NCBI GenBank assembly: GCA_016787525.1
Contig: JAEUUP010000120.1
Location: 1-41,207, forward strand
Reading direction: 5' to 3'
Source: Saprospiraceae bacterium
GTDB lineage: Bacteria > Bacteroidota > Bacteroidia > Chitinophagales > Saprospiraceae
Length of the DNA: 41,207 bases
This document shows, piece by piece, positions 1-8,633 of the stretch (position 1 is its first letter; each line of letters starts with the position of its first letter). Position numbers and translations under genes: made by a program. The notes below the pieces were generated by a model that did no database searches, was not told where the DNA came from, and worked only from the letters and a program-made list of their open reading frames with translations.

Positions 1-23
1 AAATTTTGGCAAAGCCAAAATTT
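1..23. terminator. Perfect hairpin at window edge
   Basis: AAATTTTGGC, a 3-base loop AAA, then GCCAAAATTT make a perfect 10-bp stem. It could terminate the minus-strand gene ending at 229 or a gene beyond the left edge. A second short hairpin (TTTTGCGC / GCGCAAAA) lies at 71-89. The rest of 24-228 shows nothing recognisable. Confidence 0.4.
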
Positions 24-228
24 TAATCAAAAAATCGCCCGCTCCAATAGAAAAACTTTCAAAGTACGTCTTTTGCGCGTAGCGCAAAACAGTGAGTATC
101 AAACACGCGAAAACTTATTTCTGATTACTTAATACATACAAAATACAAACACAGCACCACTCGCTCACACACGAGTGTCACTTGTTAAGCATTGTAAAAG
201 GAGCGTTAGAATAGCAGGTGGACAAAAA

Positions 229-783
229 TTACGCCAAGTCAGGAGGTGAAAAAAGAACAGAAAGGTGGGCTTTTGATTCAATATCTTTGAAAATAGGCAG
301 TTCGCAAGAGCGCATATTCGAGGATGCAGACGCTAATGACAAATAATGTTTTGAACAAGGGATATACTCTTTATAAAAAGCTTTCAAAATCCATTTGATA
401 GATTGATTCGGCGCATCTTTTCCATTGATGACGTTTTCTTTCAGATAATCGTTCAATTGGCTTATCAAAGCATCTTGATGCACGTTGTTGAGGCAATAGT
501 ACTCGAGCGTATCGTTTTTGATGCGTTTTTTTACGAAGTCATAAGCTTTGCCGTCTTGATAAAATGAGCCTGAAACATACTCAAAATCCCTGTCTTCGAT
601 GTGCGCATAAGGCGACACGAGCATTTTCACGACTTTGAAAGAAGTCGTGGGCATTTCCTCCAGCATGATTTGCCGATTCTGAATTTGCTGATAACCCAAA
701 AGCAGATAATAGCCTAAAGCGTTGAACAGCAATAAAAAGAGGAAAAAATAGGCAGCGGATTTTCTATATTTATTTACAGTCAT
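229..783 (-). CDS. Hypothetical membrane-anchored protein, 184 aa
   Basis: The product starts MTVNKYRKSAAYFFLFLLLF, a short basic N-terminus followed by one hydrophobic helix at about residues 10-30. It is probably anchored in the inner membrane with the remaining ~150 residues outside the cytoplasm. The soluble part has a region reading like a small beta-structured domain (residues ~65-95, GSFYQDGKAYDFVKKRI) and a C-terminus ending SPPDLA. I recognise no catalytic motif and assign no function. The ATG at 783 is the only sensible start. Upstream on its strand lie a 42-bp tandem array and a copy of the iterated TACTGAGGGG motif (852-860), so no other gene obviously shares its transcript. Coding is supported by the orderly signal-anchor and ordinary composition, but not by a known family. 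Confidence 0.7.
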   Translation of the reverse strand: MTVNKYRKSAAYFFLFLLLFNALGYYLLLGYQQIQNRQIMLEEMPTTSFKVVKMLVSPYAHIEDRDFEYVSGSFYQDGKAYDFVKKRIKNDTLEYYCLNNVHQDALISQLNDYLKENVINGKDAPNQSIKWILKAFYKEYIPCSKHYLSLASASSNMRSCELPIFKDIESKAHLSVLFSPPDLA

Positions 784-989
784 TTCTAAGCGGAATAAAT
801 CCGCTGCAAATATAGATGTTTTTTGTAAATTTCGATGGTATTGAAACTCCCCCCCTCAGTAAACAAGCTTAAACGGTAGATACTGCAGGAGACATCAAAC
901 ACAAAAATCAAACAGTCCAAATTGTGGTTTATCTGATGTACTCGATTTTTTTTTGAGTGCACTCGATTTTTTTTTGAGCGTACAAAGTC

Positions 990-1480
990 AATGACTTTGC
1001 GCACAAAATCATTTGGATTGCGCATAAAACCAATGACTTTGCGCACAAAACCATTTGGATTGCGCATCAATCGGATTGGATTGAGCGATGGTTCATTTGG
1101 ATTGCGCATCAATTGGATTGGATTGAGCGATGGTTCATTTGGATTGCGCATCAATCGGATTGGATTGAGCGATGGTTCATTTGGATTGTGCATCAATTGG
1201 ATTGGATTGAGCGATGGTTCATTTGGATTGCGCATCAATTGGATTGGATTGAGCGATGGTTCATTTGGATTGTGCATCAATCGGATTGGATTGAGCGATG
1301 GTTTACTTGGATTGCGCATCAATTGGATTGGATTGAGCGATGGTTCATTTGGATTGTGCATCAATCGGATTGGTTTGGGCGATGGTTTACTTGGATTGCG
1401 CATCAATCGGATTGGTTGGGCGATAAGTCATTTGGATTGTGCATCAATCGGATTGGGTTGTGCGATAAGTCATTTGGTGG
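990..1480. repeat. 42-bp tandem repeat array, open in several frames
   Basis: About ten units of 42 bp follow each other. A typical unit contains GGATTGAGCGATGG, TTCATTTGG and ATTGCGCATCAAT, and units differ mainly at C/T and G/T positions. Because 42 is a multiple of three and units lack stops in several frames, both strands show long open frames with 14-residue periods (LSDGSFGLRINRIG on plus, NPNEPSLNPIQLMR on minus). The unit near 1407-1450 is 41 bp, having lost a T (GGTTTGGGCG to GGTTGGGCG), which breaks the minus-strand frame; degenerate units flank the array. Nothing identifies a protein, so I treat the array as a repeat. Inverted copies of the iterated TACTGAGGGG motif bracket it at 852-860 and 1619-1627. 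Confidence 0.9.
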
Positions 1481-1633
1481 ACGTATAAAATCAATGGTTT
1501 TATGCCTAAAATCATTGAGGTCGGGTAGGCTATTGCAGAACAAACGCACAGACTCATGGATGGCAGTATCTGAACCAATCAGATAAAATATTTTTTTGAT
1601 AAAAATTTTACGCTTTTTACTGAGGGGGTGCAT

Positions 1634-1972
1634 ACGATTACAAATTCTCTTTTTATCTTTATCTCGCTCTTTGACATCTCTGGCTTTTTTATAGCGTTAT
1701 GAGTTATGAATGATGCGTTATGAGTTATCTGCTGCCTAAGCATTTATAACTCATCAGTCATAACTCATAACTTTCTAAACTCTTCTTCGGCTTCGGCTGG
1801 ATTGAAACACTATAAAACAAGAAATTAAAGCTGCATAAAATAATTTCTTCTAAACCATTCTTCGGCTTCGGCTGGATTGTTCCCCCTGCCCCCAGAGGGG
1901 GAGTTGTCCCGTTCGTTCCCCCTTTGGGGGTTAGGGGGCTGAATAACTTCTTCGGCTTCGGCTGGAAACATT
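1634..1972. repeat. Repeat-rich intergenic DNA with three TTCTTCGGCTTCGGCTGG copies
   Basis: No gene is seen here. The 18-mer TTCTTCGGCTTCGGCTGG occurs exactly at 1783-1800, 1858-1875 and 1948-1965, each followed by A. GCGTTATGAGTTAT occurs at 1694-1707 and 1715-1728, with the inverted form ATAACTCAT at 1746-1754 and 1760-1768. Between the second and third 18-mers lies a G/C-run-rich palindromic stretch (about 1878-1942). These look like decayed intergenic repeat units; none encodes a recognisable product. Confidence 0.75.
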
Positions 1973-2007
1973 AAAGTCGTCGAAGTTTAGAACTTCGACG
2001 ACTTTTT
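1973..2007. terminator. Strong hairpin with T tail
   Basis: AAAGTCGTCGAAGTT (1973-1987), the loop TAG, then AACTTCGACGACTTT (1991-2005) form a perfect 15-bp stem followed by more T on the plus strand. It can act in either direction. It is a second hairpin beyond the phospholipase gene on the minus strand. Confidence 0.65.
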
Positions 2008-2053
2008 GAACTCAACCGTTCGACTTTTTGCGACTATAAAATGGCTGGATTAA

Positions 2054-2100
2054 AAAACAAAACGACGATGCCGTTTTACACCGCACCGTCGTTTTGTTTT
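2054..2100 (-). terminator. Terminator of the phospholipase C gene
   Basis: AAAACAAAACGACG (2054-2067) pairs perfectly with CGTCGTTTTGTTTT (2087-2100), a 14-bp stem with a 19-base loop. It lies 17 bases past the stop at 2117 on the minus strand, with T-rich sequence on the 3' side, as expected of an intrinsic terminator. Confidence 0.75.
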
Positions 2101-2116
2101 GTCAAGTTAACATGTT

Positions 2117-4639
2117 TCACACCACACCGCCCATCGCAGGGTCAGTAAAACCATCATTGCCTGTTTCGACATGACCCGCGTAATGTCTTTCAAAATCTGC
2201 ATTTCCTTGGATTTTGACGGAAAAATCGTACCAGTGATGGCTTTTTTGAAGGTCTAAAACGAGTTTCTTAACGCTGTTTTTAGCAACTTCAATCACTTTC
2301 AAAGGCTGTTTGTAAGACAAATCATGAATCTCAATTTTATGGCTTTTGCTGCTTTGGTTTCTGATGTTAAGAAGAACATTGCCCGTTAAAGTCCCGTTTT
2401 TTGACTCATAAATCAATGCAGTTTCGACATTTGGCGCATTCACATCACCTTGAAAAGCTCTGTAAAAACCATTCGGCCCGTAGGCTTCTAAATGGTATTG
2501 TTTATCCGAAAAATCGTTGATGTCCCAAGTATCTGACAATGTATCACCTGCTTTCACAGCATAATGACGTGTGTTGACCCACTCATTTTTATACGGCTTT
2601 GAGGTATAGACCATGAAGGGACAGCCATTGGCATTCTGACCAAAAACAGTATTGCCCGCCTTGAAACTGAGTTCAAATTGCGCGTTTTTCATCGTGCCTT
2701 CCACATACAATTCATACGCCACCGCACAGGCTTTGCGGATGCCTTTCTCTTGTTTTGCCCCCCAATCGAATGTTTTATCGTTCTGATTGATGCGTTTTAT
2801 TTCTGCATCCGAAAAAGTGCGATAATTGGAGGGTTTGCCTTGAAATTTCGCTTGGTGAATACTTTTAATAAAAGGTGCTTTGTCCACAAACGTTGGCAAG
2901 TTAATTTTTTCACCTTTGTAAGGCTTGAAAACCGATTTTAAATCGCCGCAAACCGTCCGCCGCCATGCTGAAATATTGGTTTCTTTGATGTCCTTTTTCG
3001 TTTTTTTACTCAAAAACGCTTCCAAAAACTGCAAAACCGATGTGTGGTCAAACACCTCCGAACAGACATTGCCGCCCCGACTCCACGGCGAAGCAATCAC
3101 CAAAGGCACACGAAAACCCAAGCCAATCGCATTCTCGCGGGCTTGCTTTTCGGGGTCTTTATACGCCCGCTTTTTTTCATGCTCAATATTTGCCTGCTCT
3201 ACTGAGGGGTCAATGCCCGCCGACACTTTGCCCGTATTGGGCTTCTGATGATGCGGTGCGACGAAAGGCGGGATGTGGTCGTATTGTCCATCATTTTCGT
3301 CATAAGTGAGTATAAAAATGGTTTTTTTCCAGATTTCAGGGTTTTTAGTCAATATATCCAAGGTTTCGGACACATACCAAGCCCCATACCATGGCGCATC
3401 TGGATGGTCAGAAAACCTTTCAGGCGCGACCAACCACGTCACCGTTGGCAATTGGTTACTTTCAACATCTTGTCGGAATTGATGAAAAATATCGCCTTTG
3501 GGCAATTCCAAACTGCGCTTTTCACCTTTTTCTTCATATTCAAAGGTCGCCAATTCCCGATAGTTCGGGTCGTTTCTGTTGTTTGTAAAAGCCTTTTTAT
3601 GAATGTTTTTCTGAAAATCGCTGAGTTTTTCAAAATTTTCGGGTGTGTAGATGTCCAAATCTCTTTTTAGAACTTCATAAAAATTCTTTTTATTGGTCAA
3701 TTCTCGTTGAACTTTTGTCCGTTCTTGACCCTCTAAGTTCTTTATTTTTTCTTCTAATTCAGTTATCTGAACGGGTAAAATATCTTTCGCTTTCAAAAGA
3801 TATTGGCGATATTCAGGATGAAACTTGACCTTATAATGCTCAAACCACTCAATCGGATTATCCGTGAAATTGGCTAAAAGCGCATCTTTTTCGCCGTCCA
3901 AACCCGAAGGCACGCTGATTTCATTTTGATAAATACGCCAAGAGATGCCATTTTCCTCCAAAAGCTCTGGGAAAGACCGCCATTTTGCCCATTTTTCGTA
4001 ATCCACGTCTTCATTTTTGACATTGGCTTTGACATCAAAATCAGGTTTTTCACGAATCGTCCCACTCCACAGATACAAACGATTGGGCGTTGTACCAGTC
4101 AAAGAAGAACAAAAATGCTGGTCGCACACCGTAAACGCATCCGCCAAAGCATAGTAAAATGGAATGTCCTCCCGATTGTAATAACCCAAAGTCAATGGGA
4201 TATGCTTATAATCTGCTAAACCCGTTTGTTTGGCTTGTAGCCACTTGTTGTGCCAACCATTATTGCTGGCATCCACTTGATTTTCCCAAGAATGAGGCAA
4301 AGAATGAAGCCAAGTGGCATTCGATTCCTTCATATTGAGACGAAAAGGCGCATAGGTGTTGCCTTGATTGTCAGATTGCAACCAAACTTTATTGCGATTG
4401 GGCAAACGAATGGCTCGTGGGTCGTTGAAACCACGTACCCCCTGCAAAGTGCCAAAACAATGGTCGAAAGAACGGTTCTCTTGCATCAAAATGACGATGT
4501 GTTCGGCATCGTAAAATGTACTCCCCTCAGTAGGATTGATGCTCAAAGCCCTTTGAATAGAAGGTGGCAGGCTGCCCATCAAGCCACTGCCTGTTGCTAA
4601 AATGGCTGCTTTTTTCAGAAAATCTCTTCTTGAATCCAT
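2117..4639 (-). CDS. Phosphocholine-specific phospholipase C family protein, Tat-exported
   Basis: The 840-aa product is a phosphoesterase-superfamily phospholipase C, a family that releases diacylglycerol and the phospho-headgroup from phosphatidylcholine or related lipids outside the cytoplasm. The N-terminus MDSRRDFLKKAAILATGSG carries a twin-arginine (Tat) signal. ENRSFDHCFG (residues 54-63) is the family's catalytic metal-site motif. Further conserved blocks are TGTTPNRLYLWSG, DHPDAPWYGAWYVSE, TYDENDGQYDHIPP and FRVPLVIASPWSRGG. The C-terminal ~200 residues match the position of the two beta-rich DUF756 domains in PlcH/PlcN-type enzymes, and the total length fits. I chose ATG 4639 because the longer frame begins with TTG at 4663 and adds eight residues before the Tat motif. 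The TACTGAGGGG motif encodes TEG just after the signal peptide and PSV near 3201. The transporter gene ends 72 bases upstream and may be cotranscribed. Confidence 0.92.
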   Translation of the reverse strand: MDSRRDFLKKAAILATGSGLMGSLPPSIQRALSINPTEGSTFYDAEHIVILMQENRSFDHCFGTLQGVRGFNDPRAIRLPNRNKVWLQSDNQGNTYAPFRLNMKESNATWLHSLPHSWENQVDASNNGWHNKWLQAKQTGLADYKHIPLTLGYYNREDIPFYYALADAFTVCDQHFCSSLTGTTPNRLYLWSGTIREKPDFDVKANVKNEDVDYEKWAKWRSFPELLEENGISWRIYQNEISVPSGLDGEKDALLANFTDNPIEWFEHYKVKFHPEYRQYLLKAKDILPVQITELEEKIKNLEGQERTKVQRELTNKKNFYEVLKRDLDIYTPENFEKLSDFQKNIHKKAFTNNRNDPNYRELATFEYEEKGEKRSLELPKGDIFHQFRQDVESNQLPTVTWLVAPERFSDHPDAPWYGAWYVSETLDILTKNPEIWKKTIFILTYDENDGQYDHIPPFVAPHHQKPNTGKVSAGIDPSVEQANIEHEKKRAYKDPEKQARENAIGLGFRVPLVIASPWSRGGNVCSEVFDHTSVLQFLEAFLSKKTKKDIKETNISAWRRTVCGDLKSVFKPYKGEKINLPTFVDKAPFIKSIHQAKFQGKPSNYRTFSDAEIKRINQNDKTFDWGAKQEKGIRKACAVAYELYVEGTMKNAQFELSFKAGNTVFGQNANGCPFMVYTSKPYKNEWVNTRHYAVKAGDTLSDTWDINDFSDKQYHLEAYGPNGFYRAFQGDVNAPNVETALIYESKNGTLTGNVLLNIRNQSSKSHKIEIHDLSYKQPLKVIEVAKNSVKKLVLDLQKSHHWYDFSVKIQGNADFERHYAGHVETGNDGFTDPAMGGVV

Positions 4640-4711
4640 GTTGTTTGTATCAGTAAAAAACAAAAAAGATAAGTGGAAAAATATAGCAGGTACGATAATT
4701 TGGTAGAAAAA

Positions 4712-5623
4712 TCATACCCCCTCAGTAACAAGCCCTTTTCGACCCCACCAAGTTGCCAACGAAAAACCTGTGACCAAATCCCAAATGCCATACCATGCGG
4801 CGACGAGAGCCATACCGCCTAAACCATCGAAAAAGTTGAATATAATGATGAGAGCCAAAGTCACATTGTGAATACCCGTTTCAAAAGTCAAAGCACGACA
4901 ATCGGCTTCGGGCAACTTGTTGATTTTACCTAAACCATAGCCAACTGCAAAAGCTAAAGCGTTAAGCACCAAGACAATGGTGAAAACTTTGCCAACGAAT
5001 TGGAGGATATTGTTCAAATTGGCAGCCAATGCGCCAAATATCAAACCGAAGAACAAAATAAGCGACAGAATCTTGAAAGGTTTGCGAATTTTATCTGCCA
5101 CTTTGGGTAAACGGCTGTTGATAGTCATACCAATTACAAGAGGTGTCAGAATGAGTCCACCGACGATTTTGAACATATCAAAGGGATTGATACTGACTTC
5201 GCGGTTCAAACTTGCCATATTGGGGACAATCTTTGCCCCCAACCAAATATAGAGTGGCATTGTGAGGATGCAGGCAATGACAGAAATGGAGGTTGTCGTG
5301 ATGGCTAAAGCCGTGTTGCCTTTCGCCAAATGCGTCGTATAATTAGAATTATTGCCGCCTGGACAAGCTGAAATGGCTATCATACCCAATGCGACTGAGG
5401 GGGGCGGATTGAAGACAAAAACCAAACCCACAGTTACTAAAGGTAGAATAATGAGTTGTCCCATCATACCCACGATGGCAGGCTTAGGATTTTTCCAGAG
5501 TAAATCAAAATCTTTCTTGTGGATGTCAAGGGCGATACCAAACATCAAAAGAGCCAAAATGGCATTGAGAACCAATAAATTATTGGGGTTGAAGTTTATT
5601 TTGATTGTATCAACTGTTTCCAT
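4712..5623 (-). CDS. Bile acid:sodium symporter (BASS/SBF) family transporter
   Basis: This is a 303-aa polytopic inner-membrane protein with about eight to ten hydrophobic segments. It shows SBF-family hallmarks: an N-terminal FGIALDIHKKDF loop, then ISACPGGNNSNYTTHLAKGN (residues ~84-103), the conserved substrate and sodium-binding region. Members move organic anions such as bile acids, pantothenate or pyruvate with sodium; the substrate here cannot be read from sequence. The ATG at 5623 (METVDTIK) is preferred over a TTG at 5635. The iterated motif occurs twice: it encodes PPPSV at residues ~73-77 inside a membrane-proximal loop, and it forms the last codons and stop (TEGV-stop, 4718-4726). 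Upstream lie about 200 bases without a gene, which should contain its promoter. Confidence 0.88.
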   Translation of the reverse strand: METVDTIKINFNPNNLLVLNAILALLMFGIALDIHKKDFDLLWKNPKPAIVGMMGQLIILPLVTVGLVFVFNPPPSVALGMIAISACPGGNNSNYTTHLAKGNTALAITTTSISVIACILTMPLYIWLGAKIVPNMASLNREVSINPFDMFKIVGGLILTPLVIGMTINSRLPKVADKIRKPFKILSLILFFGLIFGALAANLNNILQFVGKVFTIVLVLNALAFAVGYGLGKINKLPEADCRALTFETGIHNVTLALIIIFNFFDGLGGMALVAAWYGIWDLVTGFSLATWWGRKGLVTEGV

Positions 5624-5825
5624 AAATCTGCCCAAAAAGATATAAAATGAGAATAAAGTTAGTTTTTGGGCAAGTTAGAAACTTTCGTTTAAATTGAAAA
5701 TATTAATTTTTAGTTTCAGATGCCTCCTCATACTAAGCGAAAGTATTTTTCAGGCGATTTTCACAAAGACTTAGATAACCGTGACGACGTTTTGGGCAGC
5801 AAAAGCATTTGAAGAAAGAAATAAT

Positions 5826-6281
5826 TTAGCAACCAAACTGTCGCAAATGATGGTCGAGATGCAAATAAGACAATCGCCCAAATTCTGATTTATTCAATTT
5901 GCCAAAGCGAGGGTGGGGGACGAGGTCACTTTCACGCAAAATAGCAAAGCCCAAGATAAATTTTTTGAGTAGATACAAATCATTGTCGAATGAGGTTGGT
6001 GGTGTTTGATTGCCTAATTTTGGGTCCATTTCAGGTACTGTCAACATCAAACGAGGTAGTTTTTCGAGGCGCATAACCCACCATTTCATAAAATTTTGAG
6101 ACAAATAAGAATGTCGCCTTTTGGTAGGAATGTCACCATACATCATTCTAAAATAGTCTGCTGTGTGGCACAGCATGATTTGAACTGTCATTTTGCCCCA
6201 TTGTGCACGACTGCGTGTCGAGAGTTTATCTACGCGGTCTAAGATATCAGCTAAGTCCTTGCTATTTGTTAAATTATGCAT
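5826..6281 (-). CDS. DUF1569/DinB-like protein, 151 aa
   Basis: The small soluble protein resembles the DUF1569 branch of the DinB/YfiT four-helix superfamily. The cue is HTADYFR (from His39) together with a C-terminal block HPRFGKLNKSEFGRLSYLHL followed by DHHLRQFGC, which matches the family's usual ending and supplies the histidines that bind a divalent metal. DinB-like proteins often act as thiol-dependent transferases or are stress-linked; no substrate can be given. The ATG at 6281 gives the expected length. It lies between the exported phosphatase (80 bases upstream) and the transporter, all on one strand, so a shared transcript with the phosphatase is possible. No iterated motif is present. 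Confidence 0.8.
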   Translation of the reverse strand: MHNLTNSKDLADILDRVDKLSTRSRAQWGKMTVQIMLCHTADYFRMMYGDIPTKRRHSYLSQNFMKWWVMRLEKLPRLMLTVPEMDPKLGNQTPPTSFDNDLYLLKKFILGFAILRESDLVPHPRFGKLNKSEFGRLSYLHLDHHLRQFGC

Positions 6282-6361
6282 AGTCTTTTTGATGATGGAA
6301 GATTGAGAATAATCACCTTTGAGTGACTCACAATGACAGACGAATAACCAAGCATGACATT

Positions 6362-6952
6362 TTAAAAACGAATCATTAAGACTTGAGCTTCGCCTAATTT
6401 TTTGACAGACACAATGTAGAAACGAGAATAATCGCTTTCAGAAAACTCTTTTTCTTCGTCATTACCCCTCAGTATATTGACCAATTGAGGCACTGTATTA
6501 GAATGCCCAACTACCAGAAATTTACCTTTTTGAGCAACCAACTTTGCCAACAATTCTTGTTGTTTTTTGGCATCATACAACTCAACTATGTGGTGTTGTT
6601 GTTTGGCAACGGGTTCGGCTGTATGTTTGGTGCGCGGTCTATCAGTTGAGTAAATACCATTGAGTTTTACTTTTTTTAGCATTTTACGCAAAGCTAATGC
6701 TCGCCCACGACCAGTGGCGTTCAAATCAGCATTCGAGCCACCTGTCGTATCTTTTTCTGCATGGCGAACGATAAAGAAAATAGCCCCCTCAGTATCAGCA
6801 AAATTATCAATCTTCAAAGTTGTGCCGTCGGGCATTCTAATTGTGCCTTTGTTGTCAAACTTAGGTAAAGGTTTTGTATATGCAATGGTGTTTTGACTAT
6901 ATACACTCGGCATGGCAATAAAAGCCAAATAATAAAACAATAATTTTTTCAT
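6362..6952 (-). CDS. Exported histidine phosphatase (phosphoglycerate mutase-like) family protein
   Basis: The 196-aa protein has a cleavable signal peptide (MKKLLFYYLAFIAMPSVYSQ). It then carries the histidine-phosphatase core: RHAEK at residues 63-67, where His64 is the predicted phospho-accepting residue, a STDRPRTKHTAEP block (~102-114) and GHSN (149-152) with the second catalytic histidine. Length and order fit the short SixA/phosphoglycerate-mutase-like branch. Location is probably periplasmic; the substrate is unknown. The iterated motif is read twice, as DTEG (residues 53-56, just before the first beta strand) and as ILRG (160-163, after the GHSN helix). Both sit at structural borders rather than on catalytic residues. 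The start at 6952 is fixed by the signal peptide. Confidence 0.87.
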   Translation of the reverse strand: MKKLLFYYLAFIAMPSVYSQNTIAYTKPLPKFDNKGTIRMPDGTTLKIDNFADTEGAIFFIVRHAEKDTTGGSNADLNATGRGRALALRKMLKKVKLNGIYSTDRPRTKHTAEPVAKQQHHIVELYDAKKQQELLAKLVAQKGKFLVVGHSNTVPQLVNILRGNDEEKEFSESDYSRFYIVSVKKLGEAQVLMIRF

Positions 6953-6999
6953 TATTTATGATTTTACGCAAAGTTGCTATTTGGTAGGAATAAAAAGAA

Positions 7000-7040
7000 A
7001 AATGGCTCACCAAATTTTCAATTCAGTGAACCATTTTTTT
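7000..7040 (-). terminator. Terminator of the TPR gene
   Basis: AATGGCTCAC (7001-7010) pairs with GTGAACCATT (7026-7035) with one mismatch. On the minus strand the hairpin is followed by TTTTTCTTTTT, and on the plus strand by seven T, so it may act both ways. It lies between the TPR gene stop at 7076 and the phosphatase start at 6952. Confidence 0.7.
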
Positions 7041-7075
7041 ATGATGTGAATAAATGATGACACAATTTTACTCAC

Positions 7076-8017
7076 TCATGCAGGCATAAGGATGTTTTTT
7101 TTATTATTTTTGTCCATTGTCGTTAATTCAGATGGCACTTCAATGGCTTTAGCTGATTTGTGAGCCAAGGCAGCTTCTTCCACTTTCCCTGCTTTTTCGA
7201 GTGTGACAGCATAGATTTCCCATGCTTTACGACGGTGCAAGTAGTTAGGGTCTGTGGGTTTAAAAGCTCGTTTAGTCACTAATTTTAGCTCGAAAATAGC
7301 TTTTTCGAGTTCACTCAACTCCAAATGACATTCTCCTTTGATGCGACGAGCAGCCCAAAAAACAGGTTGATAAGGCACCGCATTTTTTATAGCCAAATCC
7401 AAATCGTCAATTGCACCTACCAAATCGCCTAAAAAACGTTTAGCAATAGCACGACCTAAATAGGCTTCAGGATTGATGTGAAGGCTTATACTTTTAGTAA
7501 AATCCAAAATGGCTTCATCTGTACGTCCCAAACGGTGATTGGCAACGCCTCGACGTTCATATGCCTGTTCGTAGTTGGGGTATTTATCAATCGCTCTTGT
7601 CAATGAGTCAATGGCTTCATCTTCTCTACCTTGTTTACGCAATAGTGAAACACCGCGATTGTATTCAGTGGTTGCAAATTTATCACCTTGAGGGATAATT
7701 GTCACTTCTTGAATCAACTGTTTGCCTTCTGAGTCCAATATCCAAATATGCATAGCTCCTGCGACAGCATAGCTCCGCAGTTCATTGAACATATTAATGG
7801 TGTTTTTCCAAGTTTTTTCGGTACAGAGAGGAATTAAAGTACGAGGCACTTCAATTGTCTTCGACTCTTCGGAAAGGTGGTCTTCACCTTTTAAAAGAAT
7901 GTCGTTTTTGTAGTACTGCTCCAAACGGCGGCGGTACTGCTCAATCATCATGTCGTAACTTTTTTGTGTTCCGAACGCTAAACGACCCTTGAGAATCACT
8001 TTGAACAAAGAATTCAT
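7076..8017 (-). CDS. Tetratricopeptide-repeat protein
   Basis: The 313-aa product contains tandem TPR units in its middle: NRGVSLLRKQGREDEAIDSL, then a unit with NYEQAYERRGVANHRLGRTD, then AYLGRAIAKRFLGDLVGAID, and at least one weaker unit after KGECHLELSELEKAIFELK. The N-terminal ~100 residues (MNSLFKVILKGRLAFGTQKS...) are charged and helical and not recognised. TPR proteins are scaffolds for protein-protein contacts; there is no signal peptide, so it is probably cytoplasmic. The ATG at 8017 is preferred; a longer frame starts with GTG at 8065 but adds an unconvincing Lys/Gln-rich stretch. A good promoter candidate lies about 340 bases upstream, implying a long leader. The gene has its own terminator and no copy of the iterated motif. 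Confidence 0.85.
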   Translation of the reverse strand: MNSLFKVILKGRLAFGTQKSYDMMIEQYRRRLEQYYKNDILLKGEDHLSEESKTIEVPRTLIPLCTEKTWKNTINMFNELRSYAVAGAMHIWILDSEGKQLIQEVTIIPQGDKFATTEYNRGVSLLRKQGREDEAIDSLTRAIDKYPNYEQAYERRGVANHRLGRTDEAILDFTKSISLHINPEAYLGRAIAKRFLGDLVGAIDDLDLAIKNAVPYQPVFWAARRIKGECHLELSELEKAIFELKLVTKRAFKPTDPNYLHRRKAWEIYAVTLEKAGKVEEAALAHKSAKAIEVPSELTTMDKNNKKNILMPA

Positions 8018-8633
8018 AACTTTATACTGTTTTTTTGATGCTTTTGTTGTTTGGCACACCGCCACTTATTGCTGTATTTGACTCAGCTATTTTCAGTTTT
8101 ACGTCTTTCTCTCAACTCTCAATTTTCGAGAGGCGCGCAGGATATTTGGTTAAAGTGTCGTGTGTAATAGAGTTTGGCTAAAAAGTTGTAGCAACGCGGC
8201 ACGACAAGGATATTAATTAGAAAAACGAAGCCGCAGAGTAATTTATATTCTGCGTAGTCTGCACTCAAGCTCTTCTCATAGTAACACCGGAATTTCCCTA
8301 CTGATGTGTAAAGCTATTAATCAATGATATACTGGGAACTTCTTTCTAAGTGTGGAGATGCAAAGTTACTGCAAAAAGTATTGATTTGCAATATCTAACC
8401 AATGTTTTTTATTTGTAGCAGCAAATTTTTTTTATTAAAATTTGATTAAGTTTTAATGTCTCTCTTAACGATATTGGGTAATTTTTTTGTTTAAGAAAAT
8501 TAATAAAAAAAGAAAGCTAATTTGAGCATAAAAAATATGGTATTGCGGATCAAACTCAATGTCAAGTAGAAAGTCAAAAAAAAAGAATAAATTTAAGCCT
8601 TCATGAAAATAACATGTCAATCGCACAAAAGTG
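8018..8633. other. Gene-free region: long leader of TPR gene plus AT-rich DNA
   Basis: No convincing gene is present; an open frame on the minus strand at 8465-8788 overlaps the adhesin 3' end and has no support. On the minus strand, 8018-8353 would be the leader of the TPR gene and has paired elements (GTCGTG at 8157 with CACGAC at 8200; CGCAGA and TCTGCG around 8232-8254). The stretch 8400-8630 is AT-rich without recognisable features. Confidence 0.55.
8361..8391 (-). promoter_or_regulatory. Bacteroidota-type promoter candidate for the TPR gene
   Basis: On the minus strand TAACTTTG (8361-8368) matches the -7 element TAnnTTTG of Bacteroidota, and TTG (8389-8391) lies 20 bases upstream as a -33 element. 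Transcription would start near 8353. Confidence 0.55.

Noticed and set aside
990-1480. CRISPR array
   Set aside because: The units are contiguous 42-bp tandem repeats without unique spacers, and no cas genes are nearby.
991-1586. Plus-strand open frames across the 42-bp array (LSDGSFGLRINRIG and IERWFIWIAHQSDW periods)
   Set aside because: They follow from a 42-bp unit without stops; three frames are open at once and there is no start signal or recognisable product.
786-1633. Minus-strand frames over the same array as a repeat protein
   Set aside because: The frame is broken by the 41-bp unit near 1410, the flanking residues look non-coding, and nothing supports translation; kept only as a possibility in the repeat entry.
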